Assembly (NCBI RefSeq): GCF_033958435.1
Contig: NC_134137.1
Coordinates: 318,183,501-318,247,500, forward strand
Direction of reading: 5' to 3'
DNA from: Carettochelys insculpta
Taxonomy: Eukaryota > Chordata > Testudines > Carettochelyidae
Length of the DNA stretch: 64,000 nucleotides
The stretch's first letter is position 1; every line of letters begins with the position of its first letter. The notes under the pieces are model-generated. The model was not told where the DNA came from. It saw only the letters and a program-made list of their open reading frames with translations, and did not search any database. A program made the translations under genes and the position numbers. This document shows, one piece after another, positions 1-11,182 of this stretch.

Positions 1-1319
1 TAGAGTCCTCCACCACTTCAGACCCTGGCCAGCCACAGCCCAGCTGGGACAGTGTCACTGCTGTTAGTGGCCTTCAGCATCCGCTCTCATGGATAGCACC
101 AAGGCCCACTCCCAGGGGAAGAGGGTGGATGGGACTGGACCTTGCAAGGAGGTCACTCCGCCGGAAGCCGGGGACACCTTCTGATTCTTTGATCCTCCAG
201 GGCTGCCTGCTGTTGGATGGGGGATGAGGACCTGCTGCCCCCAGGGAAATGGGGACCGTGGCCCACAGGGCAGGGGTTGGAGACTCATGGCTCCTCCCTC
301 ACTTATTTTCCATTCTTCCAGCTGGACCATCAGAGGGCCTGGAGAGCCTTGAACCCTCCATGGTCCTGGACAGCCCCACAAAGGTGAGAGACAATGACCG
401 GGAAGCCCCACCGCTGGCACCAGAGTGTCCCCACTCCAGGAGGGGCCAAAGGCAGAGCACCGAGGAAGTGCACCTCACTGCCTCTGTCCAGCACCAGGTG
501 AAGGTTGTGGAGCAGTGCCTCCACCTGGAGAAGGTCCAGGCAACCTGGTGGCAGGTGGCCTAGAGGGAGCTGATGGGGACCCTCAGGAACAGGGCGGGTA
601 CCTTCTGGGAGCTCCTTGCCTCGCTGCCCCCTCCTGCTGCCCCTCCTGCTGTGGCCTCCCCTACCAGCCCCCCTGAAGAGGCCCCCATTGCAGCAAATCC
701 CCCTGCTGATGCAAACCGCCAGATCTACCTCCCCATCCTTCCCGCCCCTTCCCAGTCATGCCAGGGATCCCAAAACATGGGAGGTGGCGGATCCCAGGGA
801 AGGCATGGCTCAAGGCCTTCCACCTCTTCCTTGCAATTAGTCCCCCCTGTGAGGTGTGACCATGTCACCTGCCCCAATGTAAATAGTTTTCCCCCTTCCC
901 CCATGTACATAGTTATATGGTTCTGTTTTATGTTAATATTAATAACTGCACAGTTTTGTTAAAAGAATATACTTTAATTTTCCCACATTCCCTGTGTGCT
1001 TGGCGGAGGGGTGGGTGGTGGGGCATGGGGGTTGTGACGGAGTGTGAGGTGGGGAAGAGAAGTGCTCGGGGGACCTGCTGCAAGTGGCCAGGGCAGTGAT
1101 CACTGAAGACCCTGAGCAAAGACCGGGTCGCCCTTTCAAAAGGGGGGATCAGAAGCACCAGCCTCTGCTTGTGTGTGGACACTATTTCAAGAGGGCATCT
1201 TTTGAGTTGTTTTCGAAAGAAAGCCTTTCGAAATTGCGCTGTAGTGTACGTGCAGCTTCAGTGTGTAGCTGTGCTATTCAAAATAGCTGTTTTGAAGTAA
1301 CTCTAATGTGGATGTAGCC
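1..1319 (+). mobile_element. Harbinger-type DNA transposon, right part (left end outside the window)
   Basis: The GC-rich stretch from 1 to about 970 carries a degenerate accessory ORF, a proline-rich tail and a short AT-rich 3' segment, and shares its order of parts with the second element at 7370-8925 (intron-like pyrimidine tract and CAG, acidic/glutamine-rich segment, proline-rich tail, then a G-rich stretch). The right end, at 1319, reads ATGTGGATGTAGCC, a variant of the terminus shared by the small TIR elements of this window. The last 180 bp contain TTCGAAAG-type palindromic words like the MITEs. No transposase is recognisable in the visible part. The assignment to Harbinger is by analogy with the second element, where a HARBI1-like fragment can be read. 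Confidence 0.5.
321..563 (+). pseudogene. Degenerate Myb/SANT-like accessory ORF, C-terminal exon fragment
   Basis: A pyrimidine tract followed by CAG at about 320 looks like a splice acceptor, and the frame then stays open to a TAG at 561-563. The translation has an acidic and glutamine-rich stretch (STEEVHLTASVQHQVKVVEQ, then LEKVQATWWQVA) resembling the helical C-terminal part of the DNA-binding protein that Harbinger transposons carry beside their transposase. The homologous stretch at 7821-8030 aligns in position and character. The DNA-binding domain itself is not in the window. A frame continuing past the stop (RELMGTLRNRAGTFWELL) suggests that the stop is a disabling mutation. The family call is inference from context. 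Confidence 0.4.
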
Positions 1320-1322
1320 TTG

Positions 1323-4300
1323 GAAAATGGGAATTGCACCTTTCCACTGACATAAAGCTTCCATTTTTATCCCTTTAATGTTCATAGATATAAAAAGATC
1401 ATTTCCCTAATATAGGGATTAGTAAAAACTGTCACTGGCCTACAACTAGATCTGTGCCGTACTGGTTCTTGAATAAGTGTCATCTGGAAAGAAGGGAATG
1501 TTATCAGCCAGAAGATGGTGAGAAAGTTAAGAGGTAGATGATGGGCCAGAAGAGCCATGTGATAAACTGTGAAATCATGTGATAAATCCATAGTCATGCA
1601 GCAAGTATTTATCACACATTTCTCTGTCCTTATTAATTGATGGCAGTTGTCACATATGGTATAATTACTATTGCCAGCCCTAAACATTCCAAGTTCCAAT
1701 ATCATGAGATTTAAAAAAAAAATCATGATTTCTCAGCCTAAAATATATACTTTTTGAATTTTTGACTTTATTTTTGACTCTACAGGACACTCAGAGCAGT
1801 TTTAAGCTTTATTCTGAAACTATAACATATAACAACTTACTTTTTAATGTGAGAATTTCAGCTTTGAATTTCTGTCACTTGACTTTGGGAGATGGGCCAA
1901 TAAGAAGTACACCAACCATCACAAGAGTTGGTAATACTGTAGAGTATATATGATCCTACAAAGCCTACTTGCAGACACAAAATTTCATGGGAAATTCTAA
2001 TAAATTGGAAGATAGGGCAATGAAAGCCGACTGATGTACAATAATTTAATTTCAGTACTGAAGACACAGAAAGGATGTGTACTGACACATGACACAGAAA
2101 TGGCATTCATTTCCTTTCTAATGTAATATATACTGATTAAATGCTCAATCCTGTTCCAGTGTAGCTCAGTGATAAAGTTCCCAGTGAGAATAGGCTCATG
2201 ATTAATAGACTGACACTAACAGAGTTAAAATCAACACCACCTGATTTTAAGCAATTACATTTGTTTAAAATATGAGTATCTGCTAATGTTTTCTTCTATT
2301 AATATAAATGTTCAAAATAAATTATAGGATTGATCTCAGACAACCTATCACTCATATTCCACTTCAAAAGCAATCCTTTGAAAAGAAGGTGAGGAAAAGA
2401 ATAGTCTTAACTGGATTCCAGTAATGGTCATAATAATGTTGGTAAGTGGGTTGTAGCTACCATAGTGACATGGCACATTGGTCTCTGGAAGGAGACCATC
2501 GTAACACTTAGCAGAGAAATTGGGAATGAAGACTCAAGTGAAAAATATTCTGGTAATAATTGACATTAAATTATGATGACCTGATTTCAGAGGTGCCAAG
2601 GTCCCACCACTTCCATTAGCAATTTGTCACCCACAGTAGCTCATAAAGTTTTGGTTTAATATTTCTTGCAGTGGTATCAGTTCTATATATTTGTTTTCCT
2701 ATTCTGGGTTTGACATCCCGTAGATGCACTAAGTGGAAAGGTTTGGGGATTTTAAGCTGAAAATCCTTTTACTTTTCATTTCTTGCAGAATATGAGCCAG
2801 TTACTTAGAACTACGACTGTGCAAAACAATTGGATACTGGCATCCCTCTGCAGCCCAAAGCTATATGAATTTATAGGTGCATAACAATGACCATGGACCC
2901 AATCCCTCAGCCACTGAACTATTGTGAATTTTACCCAGGATCAAGTATTGCTAACAAACCAGTGCTTCCCTGTTCAGTGATGATAAGAGTATACTTACAC
3001 AGTATCTGTTATATGCTGATATGAGAAAGTTCTCAGTTTAAAGGAAGAGGGTTTGCCATATATTCTGTAAGTGTTCCATGAGAGAACATTTAGGGATACG
3101 TCTTACTGTTATTTTCTATGCTACTTTTATGGCTTCTGGTTCAAGAAGTTTCCAGACCCAATGTCTTATTAAAAATTGTGTTTAGGGACAAATTCTGCCC
3201 CGCCTTCTCTGTGATCCTTGACCTGCAGAAGTCCCCTAACCACAAAGGAAATGCAGTGATGCTGTAGTGAGCAGGGAAGAGGAGCATCCCTGATATCCTG
3301 CACATCTGTGACATTTCACTGCACCTTAATGCCTGGATAGAGCTTTGGAAGCAAACCAATGTAGGCAGTGGACAGATAGGCAAGTGACTGCGTACTTCAA
3401 TGGTGTTCTCTCCTCTGGAGCAGCAAAGTTGTTTCAGGGGCTTTTGCAACTGTGAACATTCAGTAACTGCTCCTCAGTTTATGACCACTTGCTCTGAAGT
3501 CTGTAAGAGCAGGAATTCCTCATTCAGCCAACTCACAGGCTAATATTTTCCATGCAGCACTTGTTCTTAGGCTACGCACTATGCATTATTTGTCTACTAA
3601 ACATATGTCCACACTGCGACTGAGACCAAGCCAGCATCCTGTGTAGCCAGATTGAATTCGCAGGGCTAGGGCTAGCTGCTGGAGCTGGGAGGACTCAAGC
3701 TAGCATGTCCTAAATAACAAAGTGGGGGGCTTTAATTTGTCTGAAGCATGATCTCTGAATCTAGGTGTCATGTGGAGTTGTGAGCCCAAACAGCTCAGTG
3801 GTTCTGAAAACTTCACCCCTTTACACAACACGAAGATGCCATTATATATATTAAGACATATTTTTATATTTACCACTATTATAAATGCTGGAGGCAAAGC
3901 AGGATTTGGTAGTGGAGGCTGACATCTCACGACCCCAACCTAATAACCTAGTGACCACTAATTTGAAAACCCCAAAGATTCTTCCTAAACCAGAATGAGG
4001 TAATTTTTACCATGCGTAAGCACAGTTAACACAAGTGTGTCTACCCAGGCTGGAAGACTCACCTCTAGAACCAGTATAGACATACTCAAAAGGTTTTTTA
4101 AATGGTATTATGAATAGGAAAAAAATCAACAGAAGCATCTTCTAACAGAATACACAGATCCATTGGAATGTGTTGCCAAACCATGTTGATTTTGGACAAA
4201 ATTTTGTTTTGGATAAAATCCAGGGAGGAGGGGAAGTTCTGACATTGTCATAATGAAATATTTCTGTTTTACCTTTTGAAATGACTTCTCATGTTGAAAC

Positions 4301-4536
4301 TTATTTTTTTTTGAAAATTTGTATTATTTCTCTAACTTTTTAAAGAGACAAAATTAGAATAAAATGTTTTGACTGAACTAGATATTTCCTTTTTTTTTCT
4401 CAGCAAAGAATTTTGAAACTTTGCTCATGTGTTCTAACCCAAAACTGAAACAAATCTGGAAATCTCAAAATCCTCCATGAAACACTTCTGTTCACCTTCT
4501 CCTCTAGAAGAAGTTCTAGTTATCAGCTCCAGTTAC
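1323..4536. other. Intergenic, no recognised gene or repeat
   Basis: AT-rich sequence without a long ORF, exon-like segment, TIR pair or tandem array that I can support. The short frames on the minus strand at 1382-1726 and 3141-3449 have no recognisable motif. Confidence 0.5.
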
Positions 4537-4539
4537 TCA

Positions 4540-5551
4540 GACTATGTCTACACTAGCGCATAAAGTTGATTTTAAGGCACTTAGCTGTATTTTATAATGG
4601 GATTGTCTTCATTGCAAATACCATTAGGTCACCATGTGGTGCCTGTGGAGGGCAGACCATGCTTCCAGAAAGCGCCATGTCCTCCCCTGTGCACGGTGAA
4701 GGCTTCTTCACTGAAAGAAACTTGTTTTCTCCGCTTCACATCTTGTAGGACTCATGCTTAGAAGCTTCAGTCTCTGGAATCTACACCATGTGCTGTGGGG
4801 GCTTGCCCCCGACACAGAAATTTTACAGGGCTGCCCTCCTTCCCAGGTGTACAACTGATTGAGCCATATCAACATACTGCTCAACAGTCTTTGGGGCTGC
4901 CCCCTCTCCCGCCACCCCTGCAAGGTAACATGCGCCGGGAGGCTGGCCCTGGGCCACAGAAATTTTAGGGGGCAGAGTTGAGGAACCTGTTGACATGGTA
5001 CAGTCAGCTGGGTGCTACCGGAGCACATTTGATAAAGTTATTTGTTAAAGTCACTGTGCCAGTTCGTTCCACTTGGGTATCACCCATTTGGTGTTTTTTT
5101 CCACAGGGGGCAAAGTAGCCGAGCAACCTGATGACATGGTTTGGTCAGTTGGGTGCTCTCAGAACACATTTGGTAACAAGGTTTCAATGCAGGCAACTCA
5201 AAGAATTTCTCTTATCAGGGAAAGTGACGTCTGAAAAATGGCCATTTATTTTCAATGGGAGTGGAACGAGGGCAATGCAGGCTGGGAGGATGACATCACA
5301 CACTCACAACCACTTGCACAGTATTTTTTTTCCATAATGCATGAGCAAAAAAACCAAGAATGCCACAGGGCTGAAAGAACTATGAGATAGGTTCCCACAA
5401 TGCACTGCTGCAAACATCAAATTATGGCTATTTAGTGGAGATGTACTAGGTTGATTTTGTGGGCAGGTGTAGATACTCAACTTTGATTTTATAAAATCCA
5501 GTGTTACAAAGTCAGCTTCAACACATTCAACTTCATCGTGTAGATGTAGCC
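4540..5551. mobile_element. TIR DNA transposon, family C (about 1 kb), non-autonomous
   Basis: The left end GACTATGTCTACACTAGC and right end GTGTAGATGTAGCC are inverted copies of the tribe terminus. Flanking triplets are TCA (left) and TTA (right), a possible decayed 3-bp target duplication. The subterminal right part is AT-rich (TTGATTTTATAAAATC-like). Two internal units match each other, starting near 4980 (GAGGAACCTGTTGACATGG) and 5121 (GAGCAACCTGATGACATGG), about 141 bp apart. The right 400 bp recurs at 9120-9474 and 42420-42743. No transposase motif is visible, and the minus-strand frame 4708-5028 is not recognised. Confidence 0.6.
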
Positions 5552-5554
5552 TTA

Positions 5555-7365
5555 GAACTTGATTCTGAAACTCACACCACTGCTTGGTCTGAAGTATTCC
5601 ATTTGCAGTTATTCAGCATAGGGTTTCTGAGAAAGACTAAGGGAATCATGCTTGGGAATATGGGATGCACGGGAGTGAATTGGGGTTTTATTTTGCTGTG
5701 ATATTTGACTAATATGTCCAACAATCATGTTATTCTGTGAAGCAATAACCCTTATGTATCTAGAACTCCTGAATAAGCTTCTGTGGTGTAAGGTTATATG
5801 GAAAGAAATGAAATAATAAAAGCATTCCTGAATATACAGATTTCAAGTTTTTTGCCCCATTTAGTATAAATAAAGTCCATATGTAATTCAATTTACATTT
5901 TGTGAGAAATGCCTTTTGACTGACAAGAATAACACTATAATTATCCTCATCATCATCCTATAGCACATTGCTACTATCCTGCATAACTTTGTAAATGGTT
6001 CTAAATGGGTTCAGTTGGGAAAATGTTATATTCATCAACGTAACAGTGCCCTCTATGTTCCAGAGAATGCACTGAGGCACATTAATGAAAGTTAATGAAA
6101 CTTACTTTTAAAAAAAAATTAAATTCATGATATCTCTCAGGTGAAATTACCTTCTTAACATGTTTATCAGTCAATTTTATCTTCAAGTCCCATAAAACCA
6201 AAGAAGATTTGACATTTTATAAACATGAAATGAAATGGAATTTTAATTTTAAGGCTGTTAACCTCATTGCAAATATCCAGTCAAGCATCATATTTTGATA
6301 TAAAATCCAGAAATGTTATTTCTGTGAAAATCAATGCACAAACAGATTTTTAAATCCAACATTTAACATTTAAAGGCTTCACAAGTAATAGCATATTTGC
6401 TTACAACACAAGAGCATATACAGTGAAAGGGGATTATCTCAAAAGAAAAGGTATGAGAGGCTGGATGGTCAAAGAGAAACACATGGGAGATATGAGGCTT
6501 TGGTATGTGGGCCTATGAAAGTCTTGGTCACACAACTGCGGTCAAACCTTGCCAAGAAATTACATTGGGTAAAACAAGAAAGAATTTTTTGCTCAAATTA
6601 GAGGGAGAAAGCTACTTGGGGTAGTCCAAAAGGCACACTGCCCTAGCCTTTACCACCCTTAACAAAGTGAAAAAAGAGAGAGAATGAGAGAACAAAAATG
6701 TGAATTCTTACAGTTTTAATTGGTGACTGAGAAACTTCTACCAGGTGGTGAGGTGGGTGCAGTGTGGAGAGGGCAGAGGAAGGAGAAAGTCTTCCATTAC
6801 TATTACTTTCACAGGCTATTCAGTAGGAGACCTTTAAATAATGGTAAAAATAATGAACCAATTTAAACCTTCACTTTGCTCTTAAAACCCAAGCCACTTT
6901 TCAACTTCCTTCCTTCCTCATTTACTTACGTCTACTCAACTTACTTATAACTCCTTTCCTCTAAGCAGCCTTTCAGTATGCCCTTAGCTATCACCTTATT
7001 GGCTTTCCTCCTCCCTTTGATGTAGCAAAATGGGAAGAGGAACAAGCCACCGTTATAATTAAGTACAAATACTAAGTCAAATACTAAGTCAAAAGAACTG
7101 CCTGGCCAACCAGTCCCGTGAATGGACACCACAGAGGATCCATCAATCTGGTATTTTGTATCTGTGAAGTACTTGACCTTGCAACCTAAAAAGCCCTTCT
7201 CAAATATTTTTGTATAATTTCCAAGGGATTATTTAAACACATATATGTAAAAACTAATACCCTACCCATTACTCATCACCATGACTTGGACTGAAGCCTT
7301 GACTTTCCCTACTCAAGCTAAGGGAGTGACTACATTAAATGATAAAAAAAGAAAGATGTTATCAT
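5555..7365. other. Intergenic AT-rich sequence
   Basis: No gene, array or mobile element recognised. There is a small local direct repeat (ACTAAGTCAAATACTAAGTC) near 7070-7090. Confidence 0.5.
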
Positions 7366-7820
7366 GGGCTGCAGCCACCCTACCCCCCCACTTAGAAGGG
7401 TATGTAAATTACAGCCATTTAAAATGCAAATGAGGCACTACCATGCATATGCAGTGCCTCATTAGCATAATGGCATCTGCGTGAATTTCCAAGCTACAAA
7501 CTTTGAAGTGCGGACCAGCAGTCTAGCCGCGGGCACGTTGAAATATGTGCCCAACTTTGAAATTCCCTTACTTCCTGCCCTTGACAGCACCACAACCCAC
7601 AAGCCTGAGGACGGGGATTGGGGGGACAGACCTCACCCTGCACCTAGCCTATGTGTGGGGAACCCTGAGTGCTCAGGATCCCCCAGGGCCCACAGACTGT
7701 CAGAGGGGGGGACTGGCCACAGGGGATGGGGGGCGCTATCCCCTCTCCCCTTCTGTCTCTGCAGTACCACCATCCAAGGGCCAGGCAAGCCCTGTCTAGG
7801 GCCAGGGGAGCCCCCCATGA

Positions 7821-8030
7821 GTGATGAGGGGGCCAAGCCATTGCAACCCCCAACCACCCAGGTCGGCCTGTGACTGGAGGCCACACCACCACCACCACCA
7901 CAGAGAGGAGGAGGTGGAAAAGGAGGCCAACCAGGAGCAGACTGCCATGCTCCAGTGGTGGCTGGAACTGGAGGAGACAGACATGGGGTGGCAGCAGGAG
8001 GTCTGGGGCGAGGTCACCGGGGTCCTCTGA
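7821..8030 (+). pseudogene. Degenerate Myb/SANT-like accessory ORF, C-terminal fragment
   Basis: The open frame carries a CAC repeat (six histidines), then a charged, probably helical stretch (REEEVEKEANQEQTAML and LELEETDMGWQQEVWGEV) ending at a TGA at 8028. It lies just downstream of an intron-like TTCTGTCTCTGCAG acceptor near 7762. It corresponds in place and composition to 321-563 in the first element. In Harbinger transposons the second gene encodes a Myb/SANT DNA-binding partner that helps the transposase enter the nucleus and bind the ends; only its tail would be present here. The identification rests on context and composition, not on a visible Myb motif. Confidence 0.4.
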
Positions 8031-8719
8031 TCCCTCACCCAAGCTGTCGTCCAGCCCCTGCCCCTGCCACCTTCTGCTGGCCCCACCACCTTCCCTGCCA
8101 CCATCCTTGCCATCCTCCAACCTTGCGGCCCTGCTTCCTTCTGATGTCCCTCCAGTTACCTTGCTGGAACTGGCACAGTGGCTCATGACCAGGGCAGGCC
8201 ACAGTGGGCCAGATCCCCCCACCCCCTGGTCCCTGTCACTGAGCCTGTGACTGCAGCACCCCCACCATGCCCCTACCTCCCCATGGTCCTGACCCCATCC
8301 CAGCATCAGTGGGGATCCCAGACCCAGGGCGGTAGAGGCTCCCGCAGCCATTGTGGGTCATGGCCCTCCACCCCTGAGAAAGACTGAGGTGCTCACCCCC
8401 ACCAGGTTCATGTGCCCACATTCCCTACCACTGACCTGTACATAGTTCCTCCCATTCACCCCTGTATAGCGCTCCCCATGTTGATGTTGGTGTTCAAAGA
8501 TGGTCCATTTTGAGAGTTAGCATGATTATTTACAAACACCCTTGTGTCCCATGTGATAATGGGAGAGGGGGGAGGGGTGTGGGGGGCAGTGGTGAGGGGC
8601 GTGCATGTGTGGGCAGTGGTGGGGCATATGGGGGGTTCTGGTGGAGTGTCTCTGGGTGAGGGTCATTGGGGCACCCTGGTGGCCTCCCTGACCCTCACCC
8701 TCTTCTGGTTCACCTGACC

Positions 8720-8884
8720 TCACAGGGCATGGGCCGGCTGCTCATATGTGACCACAGTCTCGGCAGCCCAACCCTGCATGAATCGCTTGTGCTTATTTTC
8801 CACAATATTGTGGAGAGTGCAGCACACACCCACCACCGTGGGCACATTCCAAAGGCTTTCCTGAGCCATAACTACTTCAATGAC
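8720..8884 (-). pseudogene. HARBI1-like (DDE_Tnp_4) transposase, C-terminal fragment
   Basis: The minus strand reads through 54 codons to a TGA at 8720-8722. Residues 13-33 match the conserved C-terminal block of HARBI1-like transposases: NVPTVVGVCCTLHN followed by IVENK. Next come RFMQGWAAE and a VTYEQPAHAL end, also typical of reptile Harbinger proteins. An in-frame stop lies immediately upstream, and the catalytic DDE positions, which precede this block in the family, are absent. It is therefore a non-functional relic. Its orientation opposite to the Myb-like remnant at 7821-8030 supports a Harbinger element. Confidence 0.72.
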
Positions 8885-9119
8885 TCATTGCAGTTTCAGT
8901 GTTGAACCTGTGTATATTTAAACAATTTCTTGTCCTGAGGGTCTTCTTTGCCAGGTCTAAATCCAGATGGAAGCCTGCAAAGATCCAGTGCTTTTGCACC
9001 CTGTTTCCTAAAACCTGTCAGTTGGGAAACCCACAATCTGTTTTCTAACCATTCCTAAGCAATTTACTCCTCCTCCCTTCAACTTCCCTCAATTATAAAA
9101 AGCACATCTCTTATAAAAC

Positions 9120-9474
9120 CAAACTAGACCCCATCTGGAAAAAGGGATGCTTGTTTTACACAGCAGGTGAAAGAGGGGAATGAAATGTGGGAAGACATCA
9201 TCAGATATCCACATCTACTTGTGGGGCATTTTTCCCCATGGTGCACCACTGAAAATAGCCAGAATGCTATGGGGCTCAGGGATCTGTGAGACAGGTTCCC
9301 ACAATATACTACTGCAGCACTCAATTTATGCTATTTATGTGTGGCAGCAATACGTTGATTTTGTGGAGACCATGTGGGAATGTGAGGATGCTCAAAATCA
9401 AATTGATAAAACCTAGCATTAATAAATTGATTTTTCTTAAAAAATTGATTTTTGCTCGTAGTATAGATCCAGCC
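9120..9474. mobile_element. Family C TIR transposon, right part
   Basis: This segment aligns with 5265-5551 and 42440-42743: a GATGACATCA-type word, TTTTTCCCCATGGTGCACCACTG, the block CAGGTTCCCACAATATACT, an ACGTTGATTTTGTGG block, AT-rich subterminal repeats and a final TATAGATCCAGCC. The left boundary is not visible; the copy may be truncated or fused to the preceding Harbinger relic. Confidence 0.5.
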
Positions 9475-9479
9475 TTTTA

Positions 9480-9945
9480 CCAATAAACTGGCACTGGTTA
9501 TCAAATCAAAGGATGAATTAGTTGTGGCACTCAATGCCCTGGCAAAGACAGCAGCAAAAAATCAGCCTGAAAATTAATTTAAGTAAAATCAAAATTCTCT
9601 AATTGAGGATTTTGAACCTCCTGCTGACACCCAGCTCAAACCTCTTGGTGATTTCATCTATCCCAGCTCTCTGATCAATAAGATGTCCAGCATCAAGAAA
9701 GAACTTGGCTCATCCACTGCCCCCGACTGAGTCTTTTGACTCATCAGCAATGGACCACATCATCAAGAACATCTTTCAAAAACTGAACCCTCTGACAAAA
9801 CACTGAAATGAAACTAGGACACATAATGCTTTGGTGGTCAGTATTCTGAACTATAAGACTGAAACGTGGCCCCTCCCTGTCATGACCAGTTGCCATGACA
9901 GTTGGGCACCTTTCAGATGAAGCATCCCTGAATGAGACTGAAAAT
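9480..9945 (+). pseudogene. Degenerate non-LTR retrotransposon reverse transcriptase, C-terminal part
   Basis: Broken frames read KSKDELVVALNALAKTAA, then a lysine/threonine-rich SKTKIL-like piece, then a stretch around GDFIYP..SLINKMSSIKKEL, and finally LNYKTETWPLPVM. This order (post-catalytic helix, K-T-K-hydrophobic, LG..YLG.. and YG.ETWPL) is that of the thumb and C-terminal part of RT in RTE/Jockey-like LINEs. Several stops and frameshifts interrupt it. The clade is not assigned with confidence. It continues into the repeat at 9960-10330. Confidence 0.5.
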
Positions 9946-9959
9946 ATCAAATGCTATGT

Positions 9960-10330
9960 ATTTAAATGGAATGAAGAGATCCATTTTTAAAATTATTCAG
10001 GTCCACTTCTCTCAAAGGGCAACCCAAACCTAATGTTCTTTATTCTGAATGCCCACCTTTGTCTGTATGAATCACTTTTGACCTTGAACCAATAGAAGCA
10101 GGATGGAAAAGACATCCCAGAAAACTTAAAACATTGATGGCTAGTTTGACTACCTTACAGTCACCCTACTCTTACAGGTCAAGACAGGACTGAAAATCAT
10201 GATGGTCTCTAACGTATTAAGTGGACTCCACACTGTCCAATCTTTGTGCTATTCTGGTGATGGAATAAGTTTCCATTCCAAACACATGGATAATCCATCT
10301 CTAGAACCTCCTGGAAATGATGGTGTTCGG
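9960..10330 (+). repeat. Interspersed repeat, probable LINE 3' part (copy 1)
   Basis: This segment is about 75-80 percent identical by eye to 13350-13715. Both start with AATGAAGAGATCCATTTTTAAAA and share TTCTGAATGCC, GTCAAGACAGGAC versus GTTAAGACAGGAC, TTAAGTGG and TCTGGTGATGGAAT. It follows RT-like sequence directly, so it is probably the 3' part of that LINE. Confidence 0.6.
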
Positions 10331-10925
10331 ATCTTCTTGGCTGCACTGCATCAATAGCGGAAGAACATGAAGATGGGCAACTTTCTCCCTGCTCCCTTCC
10401 CTGCTCCCCTGGTCCCAGAGTGGTCAAATGAGACACCAGGGCCACATGTTTGGTTGGGATGAAGAAGACGGTTTGTCTGGATGACAAAATCCAGCCTTTC
10501 TCCCATCCTCTTCTCTAGGCAGCTCCTAGAAATCCCCATGCAACTTGGAGATAATGTGAACTGGACTCTTTAGAAAACTCAGTGATGACAAGATGACAAA
10601 AGATTCCTAATTTCATGAATTAAAGACAAGGCTTCTAAGTTTCTGGAGGTGCTTCTCCATACTGAATATCTAAGACTTGTTGCAAACAAGTGTAGGTTTT
10701 TACCCTTCTCTAAGAAAAGATTTGTACAAAAATGTTTAAGGGAACTGAAATCCAGGTGTTACAAACAATTCTCCCTATAATAAAACCCCAGTTTCTTTTT
10801 GCATGCAAGGGCATCTCAAAGGGCGCTCCACCATGAGTGTTTATCAGGTCCAATGACCCAGTGCACCATCTCCTTGGGGTAGTTTGGCCTAGAAGTAAAA
10901 GTACATATAAATATCCACTTCTCTC
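10331..10925. other. Intergenic, nothing recognised
   Basis: No ORF with a recognised motif and no repeat with a partner in the window. It may include the tail of the LINE-derived repeat to its left. Confidence 0.4.
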
Positions 10926-10927
10926 AG

Positions 10928-11182
10928 ATTAGTGGTGCCTATGGGCCAGAGTCAGTAATAACCCTCATTTCCTTTGTGACAGTGTGGTCTAGTGTCCAGA
11001 GTCAGTTACACCACTACCTCCTATAAGGACAGTGGTGCCTAGTGGCCAGAGTCTGCTACAACACTCCCTGCCTTCAAGGCAGTGGATCCTAGCAGTCATG
11101 GTGTCAATATCAACACTCCTTCACACAAGATAGCATGGCCTGACAGCTAGTATTAGTGGTAACAGCGGCACCCCCTTGGGGC
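10928..11182. repeat. Minisatellite, about 5 units of 50 bp
   Basis: Diverged direct repeats start near 10930, 10979, 11029, 11080 and 11130, a spacing of 50-51 bp. Each has a GTG(G)TGCCTAGTGGCCAGAGTC-like first half and an ACACTCC(C/T)T..CAAGG-like second half. The outer units are the most diverged. No coding potential is seen. Confidence 0.75.

Larger units (their letters stand above)
7370..8925. mobile_element. Harbinger-type DNA transposon, degenerate, with convergent ORF remnants
   Basis: The left part holds a short palindromic segment at about 7425-7470 (GCAAATGAGGCACT ... AGTGCCTCATTAGC), the same design as the subterminal part of the foldback MITEs at 42939 and 61283. An acidic Myb-like ORF remnant follows on the plus strand and a HARBI1-like transposase C-terminus lies on the minus strand. 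Convergent transposase and Myb-like genes are the known Harbinger layout. Most of the transposase, including its DDE catalytic region, is missing, so the element is dead. Both outer boundaries are approximate. Confidence 0.6.

Noticed and set aside
249..563. A host gene exon at the left edge
   Set aside because: A splice-like acceptor and open frame exist, but the same arrangement recurs in the Harbinger relic at 7.4-8.9 kb, so a transposon origin is more likely.
7644..8351. 235-codon minus-strand frame as a gene
   Set aside because: It is antisense to the Myb-like remnant in GC-rich DNA, has a VVVVV run from the CAC repeat and contains no motif.
10928..11182. CRISPR-like array
   Set aside because: Units are contiguous and diverged with no unique spacers, and the genome is clearly vertebrate.
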